A stretch of DNA of 64,000 bases from Reticulitermes speratus (Eukaryota; Arthropoda; Insecta; Blattodea; Rhinotermitidae), in NCBI GenBank assembly GCA_021186555.1, contig JAJKFL010000003.1, positions 39,781,408 through 39,845,407 on the forward strand, given 5' to 3'. Within the stretch, counting starts at the first letter, position 1; every line of letters starts with the position of its first letter. The notes below the pieces were generated by a model that did no database searches, was not told where the DNA came from, and saw only the letters and a list, made by a program, of their open reading frames with translations. Made by a program: the position numbers and the translations under genes. Positions 48,801 through 56,600 of the stretch are shown here, in pieces.

Positions 48801-49312
48801 ACGCCTGTTGCTACACGATCATGAACCATCTCGAGCATCATTTGCTCTGTGCTCATGTCGCTATGTGTCGCTGCTTCCGGCATCAGGGGAGTTTTTATTC
48901 GGTTTCCCATCTCCTAGGCATCTCTCTTTGTCTGGTTCCTACCCTTTTGATCTGTCCGGCTTGGGAGACCCTACTGGTAGCATTGCTACCACCGGCTTAG
49001 CTCTCAGGGTCACTGGAACTCACAAGCCCCTCTACCACGGCAAGGTGAAGATACCAACAAAGGGGAAAGGTTATTACTCACATTAAATGTTGTGTTAATA
49101 TGCAGTTTTGTTTTCAGGACCCATTTGGAGAGGAAAGAGGTACTTTCCAGTACCGGAACATACTAACAAGATTGCAGGCATTGCATGTAAAGCTAAGTGC
49201 AAAATGCAACAATATTGGAGCACTGAGCGATAAAACGACTTCAGACAACGAGTGTTCCAGTGATTCTGACTTGGATCAACCAGATGAACCATCAGGTTTA
49301 GTGAATAGTTGA
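30841..49312 (+). CDS. UBE2Z: Ubiquitin-conjugating enzyme E2 Z, 5 exons
   Basis: Five plus-strand exons join in phase: 30841-30965, 33934-34194, 38012-38123, 40156-40365 and 49118-49312 (stop TGA). They encode about 300 aa; human UBE2Z has 354, mainly because of a longer N-terminus. Family strings are [52 protein letters not shown] and KICLSILG, which carries the catalytic cysteine (about C124). Further on come [42 protein letters not shown] and [15 protein letters not shown]2Z (USE1) accepts ubiquitin or FAT10 from the E1 enzyme UBA6 and transfers it to substrates; the UBC fold is residues about 40-190, with a family-specific C-terminal domain after it. The tail is acidic and Ser-rich ([17 protein letters not shown]), as in the human protein. 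Introns are 3.0, 3.8, 2.0 and 8.8 kb and packed with transposons. The start is the first ATG, with a second (MPTVTL) three codons on. Confidence 0.95.
31000..31210 (+). repeat. LINE 3' tail (tentative)
   Basis: An AT-rich stretch ends in ATTATACGGATTGACAG and then GAAATGAATAAATAAATAAA. Composition and tail resemble the 3' UTR of the LINE at 9800-11900. No coding part remains. It is in UBE2Z intron 1. Confidence 0.35.
31505..31735 (+). mobile_element. Second tRNA-derived SINE family
   Basis: The head has an A-box-like TAGCTCAGGCAG and a B-box-like GGGCTCAGTCCC at tRNA spacing. A body including AGTAGCACTGGGACAGG and TTTTTCTCAGAGTACTTAAG follows. The body differs from the SINE family at 51690. 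Probable end near AAATAAAACAC. It is in UBE2Z intron 1. Confidence 0.55.
31937..31976 (-). repeat. Hammerhead-like hairpin, copy 4 (intact core)
   Basis: Minus strand: AGGC, CTGATGA, T, GGCTC-TATA-GAGCT, GAA, ACTGGT, A, GCCT. Helix I (AGGC/GCCT) pairs perfectly, with a sequence unlike the other copies. Helix II is five pairs with one G-T. It is in UBE2Z intron 1. Confidence 0.6.
32950..32991 (-). repeat. Hammerhead-like hairpin, copy 5 (intact core)
   Basis: Minus strand: CTTCC, CTGAAGA, C, GGCC-GGAAAA-GGCC, GAA, ACATGT, A, GGAGG. Helix I CTTCC/GGAGG pairs over five positions with one G-T wobble. The extra pyrimidine before helix II is C rather than T. It is in UBE2Z intron 1. Confidence 0.6.
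33236..33270. repeat. CATA/TACG-type microsatellite
   Basis: A run of tetranucleotides (ACATACGTACATACATACAT and onward) that is partly self-complementary. Simple-sequence repeat. Confidence 0.7.
35282..36112. mobile_element. Tigger/pogo-type MITE (831 bp)
   Basis: It starts CAGGCAGTTCTTGTTTTACGC after a TA and ends GCGTAAAATGAGATCTGCCTG before a TA. The 21-bp inverted ends differ at about three positions. No transposase frame is visible. It directly abuts the element at 36113. It is in UBE2Z intron 2. Confidence 0.78.
36113..36574. mobile_element. Tigger-type non-autonomous element, copy 3
   Basis: It begins TAGTAGAATTCCTTTAATC (the family CAGTAAAATTCC end, diverged) and closes near TTTATTCTG. 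The interior matches the 15721, 23208 and 39581 copies (CCCAAG, CCAGAAA, GACCCTGA). It is more diverged than copy 2. Confidence 0.65.
36641..37364 (+). mobile_element. pogo-superfamily element retaining the DNA-binding domain
   Basis: Flanked by TA on both sides, with perfect inverted ends CCGTATATTCTCGAATCTAA and its complement. A second inner ATTCTAATCCGCA motif recurs near both ends. From ATG 36959 the plus frame encodes [20 protein letters not shown], then [20 protein letters not shown], a CENP-B/Brinker-type helix-turn-helix. After FTGP the frame runs into an AT-rich ATTATTATA stretch and the DDE catalytic domain is absent, so it is an internal-deletion derivative. It is in UBE2Z intron 2. 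Confidence 0.8.
38639..38678 (+). repeat. Hammerhead-like hairpin, copy 6 (two core changes)
   Basis: CTCC, CTGAGGA, T, GGCA-CAGACA-TGCC, AAA, ACATGT, G, GGAG. Helices I and II still pair. The GAA has become AAA and the base after helix III is G rather than A, so it should be inactive. It is in UBE2Z intron 3. Confidence 0.55.
39581..40102. mobile_element. Tigger-type non-autonomous element, copy 4
   Basis: It has a diverged left end (GCATAAAAATTCCTTTAATC) and the right end AACGGAATTCTGTTG before TA. A roughly 60-bp insertion at about 39721-39780 separates two copies of the GGGACAT sequence. Remnants [20 protein letters not shown] read in plus. It ends about 50 bases before UBE2Z exon 4. Confidence 0.7.
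41300..43060 (+). mobile_element. LTR retrotransposon fossil (Ty3/Gypsy-like), gag to protease part
   Basis: A broken LTR-retrotransposon fossil in UBE2Z intron 4. A primer-binding-like TGGTAGCAG lies near 41372. Parts of a gag-type polyprotein follow, then a CCHC zinc knuckle near 42460-42500 and a retropepsin-like region with the FDSGS motif near 42670. Polymerase and integrase are not recognisable. It has several breaks and is old. LTR boundaries were not found; remnants may extend to about 43500. Confidence 0.7.
44230..44462. mobile_element. Small Tigger/pogo-type MITE (233 bp)
   Basis: Flanked by TA on both sides. The left end CAGTCAGCTTCAGTTATAAT is matched by an inverted right part including TCCATTATAACTGAGGGCGG. 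The middle is AT-rich and non-coding. It is in UBE2Z intron 4. Confidence 0.65.
45665..49065 (-). mobile_element. Nearly intact full-length LINE (RTE-like), 3.4 kb, with target-site duplication
   Basis: Bounded by a perfect 10-bp direct repeat AAAGGTTATT at 45655-45664 and 49066-49075. The minus strand runs from a 5' UTR (CACCTTGCCGTGGTAGAGGG, then GGTCTCCCAAGCC) through the endonuclease-RT frame to a GAATGAATGAA tail. One stop codon interrupts the frame. The perfect duplication and near-open frame make it the youngest element in the window. It lies antisense in the last intron of UBE2Z and ends only about 50 bases before exon 5. Confidence 0.88.
45668..48616 (-). CDS. LINE endonuclease-reverse transcriptase, one internal stop
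   Basis: A 983-codon frame interrupted by a single TAG at 47579-47581 (WIT, stop, EMISKM). Part 1 (48616-47582, 345 aa) is an APE-type endonuclease: [44 protein letters not shown] and [10 protein letters not shown], with the metal-binding and catalytic Glu, Asp, Asn and His all present. Part 2 (47575-45668, 635 aa) is a reverse transcriptase: [34 protein letters not shown] and [11 protein letters not shown] with YADD. C-terminal strings are GAETWTLRK and [11 protein letters not shown]. Database copies of this group are often mis-named craniofacial development protein 2-like. Such proteins nick the target DNA and prime reverse transcription from it. With the TAG, this copy should make only the endonuclease part unless the stop is read through. 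Confidence 0.9.
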
Positions 49313-50734
49313 TGATCGAGGTTACCAATACATTTGTGCACTTGTGTTGTCTCATTCTGAAGTACTGATAAGATGGAGTAAAGGACCAACTGCCAATGTA
49401 GAAAAGGTTCCTTGATTTGAAGTATATATCTTTGTTAATGTGACTGCAGTTGTTTCATCAGAGTTTTAGGGGCCAGTCTGTGTATTATAAAGCAAACGTT
49501 TGCTGAGTCTTGAGTTGTTGTAAGATGTGATATTTGTATTGCGGCTAAAGATACGATTCAGGCCAGTTAACTGGGCAGGTGCTATTACAATTTTAATTTA
49601 TTCTGGAAATGCTGAGTTGAAAAGTCTTGCGTGTTTGGAGATAAGGTGATCTTAACTTCTGAGAATGGAAGTTTTGCCCTGTATGTCCTTCTCCAGTCTA
49701 TGAAACTACATGTCATCAGGTAAGCATTTAATGATGATGCTTGACATTCTTCCCTGACTTGCACAGTTAACAAGTGAGTTTGTTGTAATACTTCGGATAC
49801 ACATTTTCAGTTATTGCTGTGATGTTTCACTACTGTTATCCTCTGAAATTAAACTCAGTATTAGCATCATATTCCTGGGTGGGAGAAGAACTTAACAGGA
49901 AGTAGTGTAGTGCATGAAGGGTAGTGTTCCAAGAAGTTCCTGGTAGTAATGGGTGTTACTGTTCAGTCAAAACGTACAGGATTACTGGTTATTCAATGTA
50001 AGAAACAAGCATTTACAAAATTTATTTTATCTTGCCTGTCTTTTCTTTTTTCTTGTCCTGTTATTTTTTAAATTTATTTAAGAGACTGGCATGTTAGTAT
50101 CTGTAGTGAATTTATTTGGTACTGAGCATCATATTGATGATGATGCAGAATCATATTGTGTGATACCAATGACAAGAAGATGTAAATTTCTGTAGCAATA
50201 AAAGTTGCTTTGGAATCTCTTTACAAAAATTATTTTGGAATCATTATTGACATTTCTTTTGAGTTTGGAAAGGGTTTTCTAGCAGTGCAAACTACAGGCT
50301 TGCTGGAATGAGAATTTTGAAGTTGTAAATATATGTATTGTATTTGTATTATACTGCTTATATGAAATTTAAGGTTTTTTGGTAGTGAAAATTTAGATTG
50401 TGTTGTGCAGTGTGTAGTATTTAGTTCTATGCAACATTTTAGAGGAAATTACTGTCTCCATCTTGAGAGGAGTAGACTACAAGACTCCAGTTTAAAAACA
50501 TGTTGCCTGCAGTTTTCAGTGTGGCTAAAATATTTTGCTCTTTAATCTTTCCCAAAGTAAGGCTAGTTCATGGGCATGCTGCCCACATGCACAGTGACTT
50601 ACCATTAACTTATGTTTTTTTGTCATAGTCTGTTGTCGGCACATATTCAGAGTTTAGTAAAGGGGTTTATGATGAAAACATATTCACAAAGCTTAGTCAT
50701 ATACATTTTTAGTATTTAATTTCCCTTGCAATGT
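49313..50734 (+). other. UBE2Z 3' UTR and downstream DNA
   Basis: AT-rich DNA after the UBE2Z stop codon with no further coding signal. An AATAAA at 50198-50203 (GCAATAAAAGTTGC) is a reasonable polyadenylation signal, giving a UTR of about 0.9 kb. The true end is not determined. Confidence 0.4.
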
Positions 50735-50873
50735 AATTTTGGCTAGGGTGTGGTGTTGACCATCCACCCCCATCTAGCGCCGAGGTTAAGAAAGAGTAGA
50801 GCTATACCTCTACTCCCCCTCTGGGCTTTCATGGCCTGTTCTAGGGTGAACTTTACCTTTACCTTTACCTTGC
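50735..50873 (+). mobile_element. tRNA-derived SINE, 5'-truncated copy
   Basis: The body (CATCTAGCGCCGAGGTTAAG, then TAGAGCTATACCTCTACTCC) is followed by the tail TTTACCTTTACCTTTACC. It is the same family as 16965, 51690 and 56345. The head is missing. Confidence 0.7.
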
Positions 50874-51525
50874 GATATAATTTATGATTAACATTAACAT
50901 TATTTTAATGTGAAAAAAATAAATACAGTGGAAGTCCATTGTTACTAGTCTGGCTTATTATGAGAAGTAAGGTCAGTTCAGTAATGTGCCACAGCTTCTG
51001 TATGGTGTACACATTAAAGGTATTCAGTAACGAATGCTTGCCTGTCAACTTCTGTTACTGTGAGTTACTTGAAAGTACTTATTTATGTTTAATGGTTGTT
51101 GGTGCGATCTTCCACCCTTGTGTGAGTAACAGTTTATCTTTTTCACAGTTACAAAGCAAAAAAAAAGGTGGTGGAATTGTTACATATTTGTATGGACTGG
51201 GCAGCCAGCCCCACCAGCATTGGAGTTACCCAGAGAAGTGAAGTAAAGCCATTTCTGTGAATGGGCTCACTGCTGCTGACTTGTTATAGTGTCTCTTGTC
51301 CCACATTGAAGTCCATTAAATTATTTCTTGTATAAAAAGTAATATCTGTCCAGATATTGATTTAATTTTTGTACTTAACAACACAATGGGATGACACATT
51401 AAAATTATTTATTTTTATTCTTTACAGTTATTTATGCAGTCCCAGCCCTTGGTTTGGCAAAATTTCTTCCCCTCCCCAAGCCTGTGTTAACACACAGCAA
51501 TGGAAGCCGGGGTAGTGGTGTTACT

Positions 51526-51546
51526 ATGTGTGTGTGTGTGTGTGTG
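51526..51546. repeat. TG dinucleotide microsatellite
   Basis: About ten TG units, followed by an alternating purine-pyrimidine stretch to about 51575. Confidence 0.85.
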
Positions 51547-51689
51547 CACGTGCGCATACATGTACATACATGTGCATCTTGAATTATGGGATTAAACATA
51601 GCATGTAAAATATCATGGTATAATACAGTACTTACGTTTATGTAATCCTCTAAAACTTTGATCGTTGGTGGAAGGTAACTCGATTCCAG

Positions 51690-51951
51690 TATAGTAAAGG
51701 TAAAGCTATTCCATTACAGGCCTGTAGGGTTCCAGGAGGTTGAGGTTCCCAGATTTCAAGACAATTGGCACATGAAGGTGGTAAGGTTGTCAGCCCTATG
51801 CACCGGGTGCCTCTGTTAGGGGCTGAGTCGACCCCAGGACCATAGTGTGGCCGGAAGGAATTTATCAATGAAAAATTCCAATGACACCATCGGGAATCGA
51901 ACCCGCGACCTTCCGGCTTGTAGCGCAGTGCTTGAACCAACTGCGCCACCT
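51690..51951 (-). mobile_element. tRNA-derived SINE, full-length copy with A and B boxes
   Basis: The minus strand begins near 51950 with a tRNA-like head: A box TGGCGCAGTTGG (51937-51948) and B box GGTTCGATTCC (51893-51903). The B box is a perfect polymerase III promoter element. The body includes CATTGATAAATTCCTTCCGG and CTGGGGTCGACTCAGCCCC, then a CTTTACCTTTACT tail at about 51693. The anticodon arm is altered, so it is not a tRNA gene. Confidence 0.82.
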
Positions 51952-52049
51952 TTTTTTTAATATTTCCCGAGGTTTATGTTTGGAATGTGAAGGTTTTGTC
52001 TATTTGTTGTACCTATATTGTGTATATCTGAATTGGTTCAAAATTTCTC

Positions 52050-52390
52050 CACGTTATCCACAACTAAGGATAATGGAGGCATTTGGAGATATAACTTTGA
52101 AGTATTGTATAAAGAACCAAAAATTACAGCAGCCATAAGAATAGCAAATTATGCTGGGTCGGTCATGCGCAAGGTATGGGAAGAGAAATGGATGCCAAAG
52201 TCTCCTGTATGCAAAATCTGTGGAAAAAGGAAAGTGGAAAGACCAAAACAAGATGGCTGTATGAAGTTAATGGGGATGAGGAAACGGGATAAGAATATGG
52301 GTGTGGAGGAGCTAGAAAATTGGAGGGAACATCCATTGGAAGCCAAGACTGTTGATGGGTTGTAGAGCTGTTGACAAAGTATTTTCCAGG
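52050..52390 (+). mobile_element. 3' fragment of a LINE ORF2
   Basis: The plus frames read AGSVMRKVWEEKWMPKS, then GKRKVERPKQDG and GVEELENWREHP. These match the widespread LINE C-terminal pattern W.GHV.RM..ERMPK, GKR.VGRPK.RW and W...A.DR. It is 5'-truncated with diverged ends. Confidence 0.7.
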
Positions 52391-53026
52391 AAGTGGAAAA
52401 ATATGAAAATACCCAAATATTTCCCCGCAAAGTGTGTGAAACTGAGTTCAGAAATAACATATTTAGTGTGTTTTCCAATATACATTGCTGGAAATTTATA
52501 AGCAAAGAAATTTTGTTCTACTGATTGAGTCAGTCTGAAAATCAACTTATAACCACGAGTCTGCATTTCAGTTGCGGTTCGTGGGAATTTCTTATGGTAG
52601 GGAGGGACTAGGATTATTATTATATGATTAATTAGGAGTTAATTTAATTTTTCAGATTATTTACTTTTAAGCTTATGCTTAATGTCGGTCTCCTCGGCGA
52701 GAATTGCGAAAGATTGATGCCCTGTAAAAATTGCACGCTGTTCTTCTTTATCTTAAAATTGAAACTGTTAAAACATTTACAAATATGCCTTTGAAAACAG
52801 CAAGGTAAAAACGGCTATAAAAATGGGGTGTGGCTGTGTCGGGGACACGGCCGTGTGTTTAACGTGAATACGTGTACGTTAACGGATAATATTTTGTTTA
52901 AGCGTATTATATGTATGTCATAATCATTGCTTAACAGTAAGAAGTCCTTCGTATCTGCATGTTTTATTGATGATGGCAACATGTTCCTTTAGTCGGGTTC
53001 AGGAAACAATTGAAGTAAACAAATCA

Positions 53027-53530
53027 TTAGTGTGTTATAATGTTATTAATGGTAGGTCTGTGATACGAAAAGTACGATACAAATGGCATGCAGGATACAT
53101 GGAGATTACTAAGCAGCGTTAAGTGTTTTCCCGTTGGTGGCTTCAAGGAGCGCAGAAACCATAGACGGTCACACACGTTACACTTATGTCCGAATGGATT
53201 GTTGACAAACGTTGTAGTGAAACGTGCAGTAGCTGCTGCCGAATGTGTCGTCATATTCGGCGATCGCACACAACCGATGTCTATACAGCCCGGCGGTGAT
53301 ACACAAGCGATTACATCATCGACTTGCATAGGCCCGGCCGCCCCAGCGTCAGATGTACCTGCGCAGTCGTTGATCCGCTCGGACGCCCTCATTGTTTTAC
53401 GTTCCCGGCACCGCCTCACTGTATGATATGGTGTTTTATGGGTATCACTGTATAGCTGTTGAGAAGCGTTTTCCAACCGTATACGATGCATATATTTCGA
53501 ATTGGCTTTTTGACGAGTATAGGCCGACAT
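53027..53530 (-). CDS. Unassigned 167-aa open frame with CNVCDRLWF motif (possible Helitron-type N-terminal fragment)
   Basis: An uninterrupted minus frame in CpG-rich DNA. The N-terminal third is Arg/Gln-rich with repeated R..E motifs (RQKANSKYMHRIRLENASQQ, VRRCRERKTMRASE). Around residues 109-125 it reads VNNPFGHKCNVCDRLWF. I recall FG..C.VCDRLWF in N-terminal regions of Helitron helicase-type proteins of insects. No replication initiator, helicase or Helitron end is visible. It could be a captured fragment, a stand-alone repeat or a fortuitous frame on the shadow of a CpG-rich promoter. The start codon is uncertain. Confidence 0.35.
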   Translation of the reverse strand: MSAYTRQKANSKYMHRIRLENASQQLYSDTHKTPYHTVRRCRERKTMRASERINDCAGTSDAGAAGPMQVDDVIACVSPPGCIDIGCVRSPNMTTHSAAATARFTTTFVNNPFGHKCNVCDRLWFLRSLKPPTGKHLTLLSNLHVSCMPFVSYFSYHRPTINNIITH

Positions 53531-54532
53531 TGTATTAATTTTTTTTAATTTTTAACTTTAACACCATATATATTCACCATAAGTATTCCACACTCATGTT
53601 TTGTGTACGCAATAGATAAATATTGAGGAGAGCTGTAAATTGAAACTTAAACGAGCGTCGTAGCTTCTCCGAGTCAAAATGTATACTAAACCGAAAGTAT
53701 GTGACGCGACGAAACGACCTGAAAATGGCGGCGCCTCCCCCTCCGCCGCGCGCGAGGCGTCACAGTCCCCACTCAACGTTATGAATTCTTTGATCCTTTA
53801 ACTATCGAGTGGTGTAATTACATTTTGGATGTAGATGATAGATATGTAGCTGCAATGCCAAACTGTATCCCCAATTTTGTTATCATCAGTTTTCTGAATT
53901 GGCTCCCACTACGGAAGCAAATTTACAGATGTATTCACGTCAAAATGACAGTGTTGGAAAGGTTTGAAAATGAAAACATGCGATATCCTTTAAACACTCT
54001 CTGGGCAGCATTTCCTGCAGACCGGTTAGCGACCTAATTCGTCTGTCCCACAACTAGCGCTAGCTGTGCTGAATCCAGCGCGCAATGTCTGGGTAGGGAA
54101 CAGCCCGCTCACTGTTCGGTTCTCCGCGAGTTTCAATTTAAAATGATTTCATTCATATTATGTTAAAGAATGTACATACCTAACGAAAACTTATATTCAG
54201 ATAGTTGGTTGAATTTTTCACAAAATTTGTGTGAGGGCTGCAGAGCTTGTACGCGAGATGCAAATGCTCCGCTTGAGCTTCTTTGTACAGTATTGATTTG
54301 GAGTAATCAACTTTTTAATAAGCATGAAAATGTGTTATTTATGACAATCTCAAATCGCATGCAGCATTTATATGAACATCTTAGTAACGGTAATGTGGTC
54401 CGAATTAAAAACATTCGACATGTAGAACTGTGCCATGAAGCACGTTCACCGATTGCACTATGGCGTAATCGATACTGATCTTGGAGCGTGTTGCGATCGA
54501 TATGAAATTAAAAGGTTCGTTCCAGTTTCTTT
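53531..54532. other. CpG-rich stretch without a recognised gene
   Basis: CpG density is high around 53640-53780 (GCCGCGCGCGAGGCGTC) and 54030-54135, against a CpG-poor background. An AAAATGGCGGCGCC near 53725 resembles start sites of housekeeping promoters, but its plus frame stops after about 19 codons. It may be a promoter for an exon I cannot see or part of a young insertion. Confidence 0.35.
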
Positions 54533-54593
54533 TAAGTTTAAGTTAGACCATCTAATGCACAAGAATTATTAACAAAGTAAGTTATATTTGTAA

Positions 54594-54636
54594 CCCCTAC
54601 ATACATTTCGGCAATCAAGTTGCCATCCTCAAGGGG
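54594..54636 (-). repeat. Hammerhead-like hairpin, copy 7 (one core change)
   Basis: Minus strand: CCCC, TTGAGGA, T, GGCAA-CTTGA-TTGCC, GAA, ATGTATGT, A, GGGG. The first core base is T instead of C. It is the left arm of the foldback element. Confidence 0.6.
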
Positions 54637-54948
54637 CGCATCAAAGAATCACAAGAATCTATGGAATCCAGATACACGCACATTTGGCATTATAATGGAA
54701 GTACACATACCGCTCACTATCATTACCATTTACTGACACATGAGTGCACGGTACGTATAATGTAAAATTTATGAATGTTCAGCATGCAAAATTAGTTTAC
54801 AACCATAACAATATCAAAGAGAAACTTCAGAAGACCAATGCATCCATATGATTTAATAAGATATGCAAAATTGAGCAACTTACACCGAAATGCATTCGTG
54901 TGTCAGTAAATGGTAATGATCGTTAGCGGCATGTGTACTTCCATTATA

Positions 54949-55037
54949 TTGATTGATTGATTTTATTATATTCCATTGGATCCAGTACAGGTTTGACAAC
55001 CAAACATCTACCAATACATGAATACAAAATCACAGTA
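54949..55037 (-). mobile_element. LINE 3'-end insertion
   Basis: About 90 bp interrupting the right arm of the foldback. On the minus strand it ends in AAAATCAATCAATCAA after TGGATCCAATGGAATATAAT, a tetranucleotide-tailed LINE terminus. The left arm shows the empty site. Confidence 0.6.
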
Positions 55038-55091
55038 ATGCAAAATGTGTGTGTATCTGGATGCCAAGGATGCTTGTGATTCTTTGATGCG

Positions 55092-55135
55092 CCCCCTGAG
55101 GATGGCAACTTTATTGCCGAAACGTATGTAGGGGG
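55092..55135 (+). repeat. Hammerhead-like hairpin, copy 8 (intact core)
   Basis: CCCC, CTGAGGA, T, GGCAA-CTTTA-TTGCC, GAA, ACGTATGT, A, GGGG. All core positions are present, with the usual extra T. It is the right arm of the foldback element, inverted relative to copy 7. Confidence 0.62.
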
Positions 55136-55196
55136 TTACAATTATATCTTGATTTGTTAATAATTCTTGTGCATTAGTTGGTTTAACTTAAACTTA

Positions 55197-55700
55197 TGAC
55201 AAAATGCACAGTACATATAATAGAAAGTTCGTTTCATTGTTACTTTACTGCACAGTAAAACGATTAAGCAATGTAACTGAACGTGGAATGCAAAGTTAAA
55301 GTAATTGTACCGTTGCATGCTTCGGTACGACACACTGCACCATACATGATCCGTGGCAATGATCCGACCTGTCGGGGGAGCTCTAATCCATGTTATGCAC
55401 GTTTTCCGTGGTTCTGGTACCGTTACCTCTGAGCCATGAGTTGTACGATCTGTGCGTTGATACCTGGTGGGTTAATGTCTATACAAATGTGACGAAAGTA
55501 CTGTTTCATTATCTATTTCACTGAGTGAGTGAGTGTGTGAATAGGGTACAAGTTTAAGTGTTTTATTGGCTGAGGTATGTAATTGGTTGAGGTTAAAAAC
55601 TTAACGTTGTTTTTTGGTTATCAGAATGTATATCTTGAATGAAGGTGTGTTAATTTTTAACAATTTAAATGATTTAGAAACTAGATATTTGTGTCGTGGT
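55197..55700. other. No gene recognised
   Basis: Intergenic DNA between the foldback element and a LINE tail. No coding or repeat signal that I can name. Confidence 0.45.
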
Positions 55701-56338
55701 GTTCATTCATTCATTTATTAGCATTCATCGATCCTTTCTGGTACACAACCACTGGATATGGAAATTGTCAATAGATTACATTAACATATTACATAAAATT
55801 TGTCTTATTATAAGATAAATGACAATTAAAGTATATGTAAAAGAACTGATAAATGTAAACTGAAATACAAACTGTAATTACTGGGAAACACCAAGATCAA
55901 ATTGAATTCCTATCAATATACTCTTCAACAGAATAAAAAGAGTTTACCATAAGAAACTTTCTCAATTCATGTTTAAATTTGTTAATGTTATGTGCAACTT
56001 TCTTAATATTGTGAGGTAAGGAGTTGAATAATGTAATACCAGAATAATAAACTCCTTTTTGAACTTTAGTTAAACTGACTGAAGGAACATGAAAATCCAG
56101 TTTTTGGCAGGTATTTATTTTATGCAATTCGACATTTATTGTAAATGTATCCTTATGCTTTACAACAAACATAAGAGTTGAAAAAATATATTGAGAATAA
56201 AGAGTTAAAATTCCAAGTTTACTAAACATTTCCCTACAAGAATCTCTTGCTTTAGCTTTCATGATAATTCTTACAATTCTTTTCTGAGTTATATGAAGTT
56301 TTGAAACCCTTCTGTTTGGCCATTGGTAAGCAGGAAAG
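55701..56338 (-). mobile_element. 5'-truncated copy of the Jockey/CR1-like LINE
   Basis: The minus frame 55897-56262 reads ARDSCREMFSKLGILTLYSQ, GVYYSGITLFNSLPHNIKK and VNSFYSVEEYIDR. It aligns with the end of the LINE protein at 10032-11462 (RDSCRNLFKELNILPLQSQ, NSFYSVDEFLNR). The 3' end carries the AATGAATGAATGAAC tail at 55701. Upstream, KLHITQKRIVRII is still readable. Only the last 0.6 kb was copied. Confidence 0.82.
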
Positions 56339-56344
56339 CGTATT

Positions 56345-56600
56345 CGGTAGTGTTAGGCCAAGGGCTGGGAACCCTCAATAGGAACCAGAGGTTTTTCTCT
56401 TAGAAGTGTGTGGACTGGCTGTGGTGTCAACTGGTTCCCCTGCACCCTTCCCCCTCAATATATTGAATACCACGATCTTTTTCCCTCGGATCAAAGCGGT
56501 CCGGGCGTTAATTTGACATCTTGCCTCCATCTAATCGAGGCTAAGAATGCGTGGAGCTATACCTTATCTCCCGTCTATTCCTTCATGGCATGGTGTTTTA
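56345..56600 (+). mobile_element. tRNA-derived SINE, diverged copy without head
   Basis: The body (CTAATCGAGGCTAAGAATGC, then TGGAGCTATACCTTATCTCC) matches the 50735 copy. Upstream, GTGTGTGGACTGGCTGTGGT resembles the 17060 region. The tail is lost. Confidence 0.55.

Larger units (their letters stand above)
54533..55196. repeat. Foldback element with two hammerhead-like hairpins
   Basis: Outer inverted repeats start TAAGTTTAAGTTAGACCATC on the left and, on the complement of the right, TAAGTTTAAGTTAAACCAAC. Similarity continues inward through TAATGCACAAGAATTATTAA, one hairpin per arm, and beyond CCATTTACTGACACA. The middle is unique AT-rich DNA, and a LINE tail is inserted in the right arm. 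No coding capacity is seen. Confidence 0.75.

Noticed and set aside
51890-51951. Apparent tRNA gene on the minus strand
   Set aside because: A and B boxes are good, but the anticodon arm does not fold properly and the sequence continues into a SINE body and tail.
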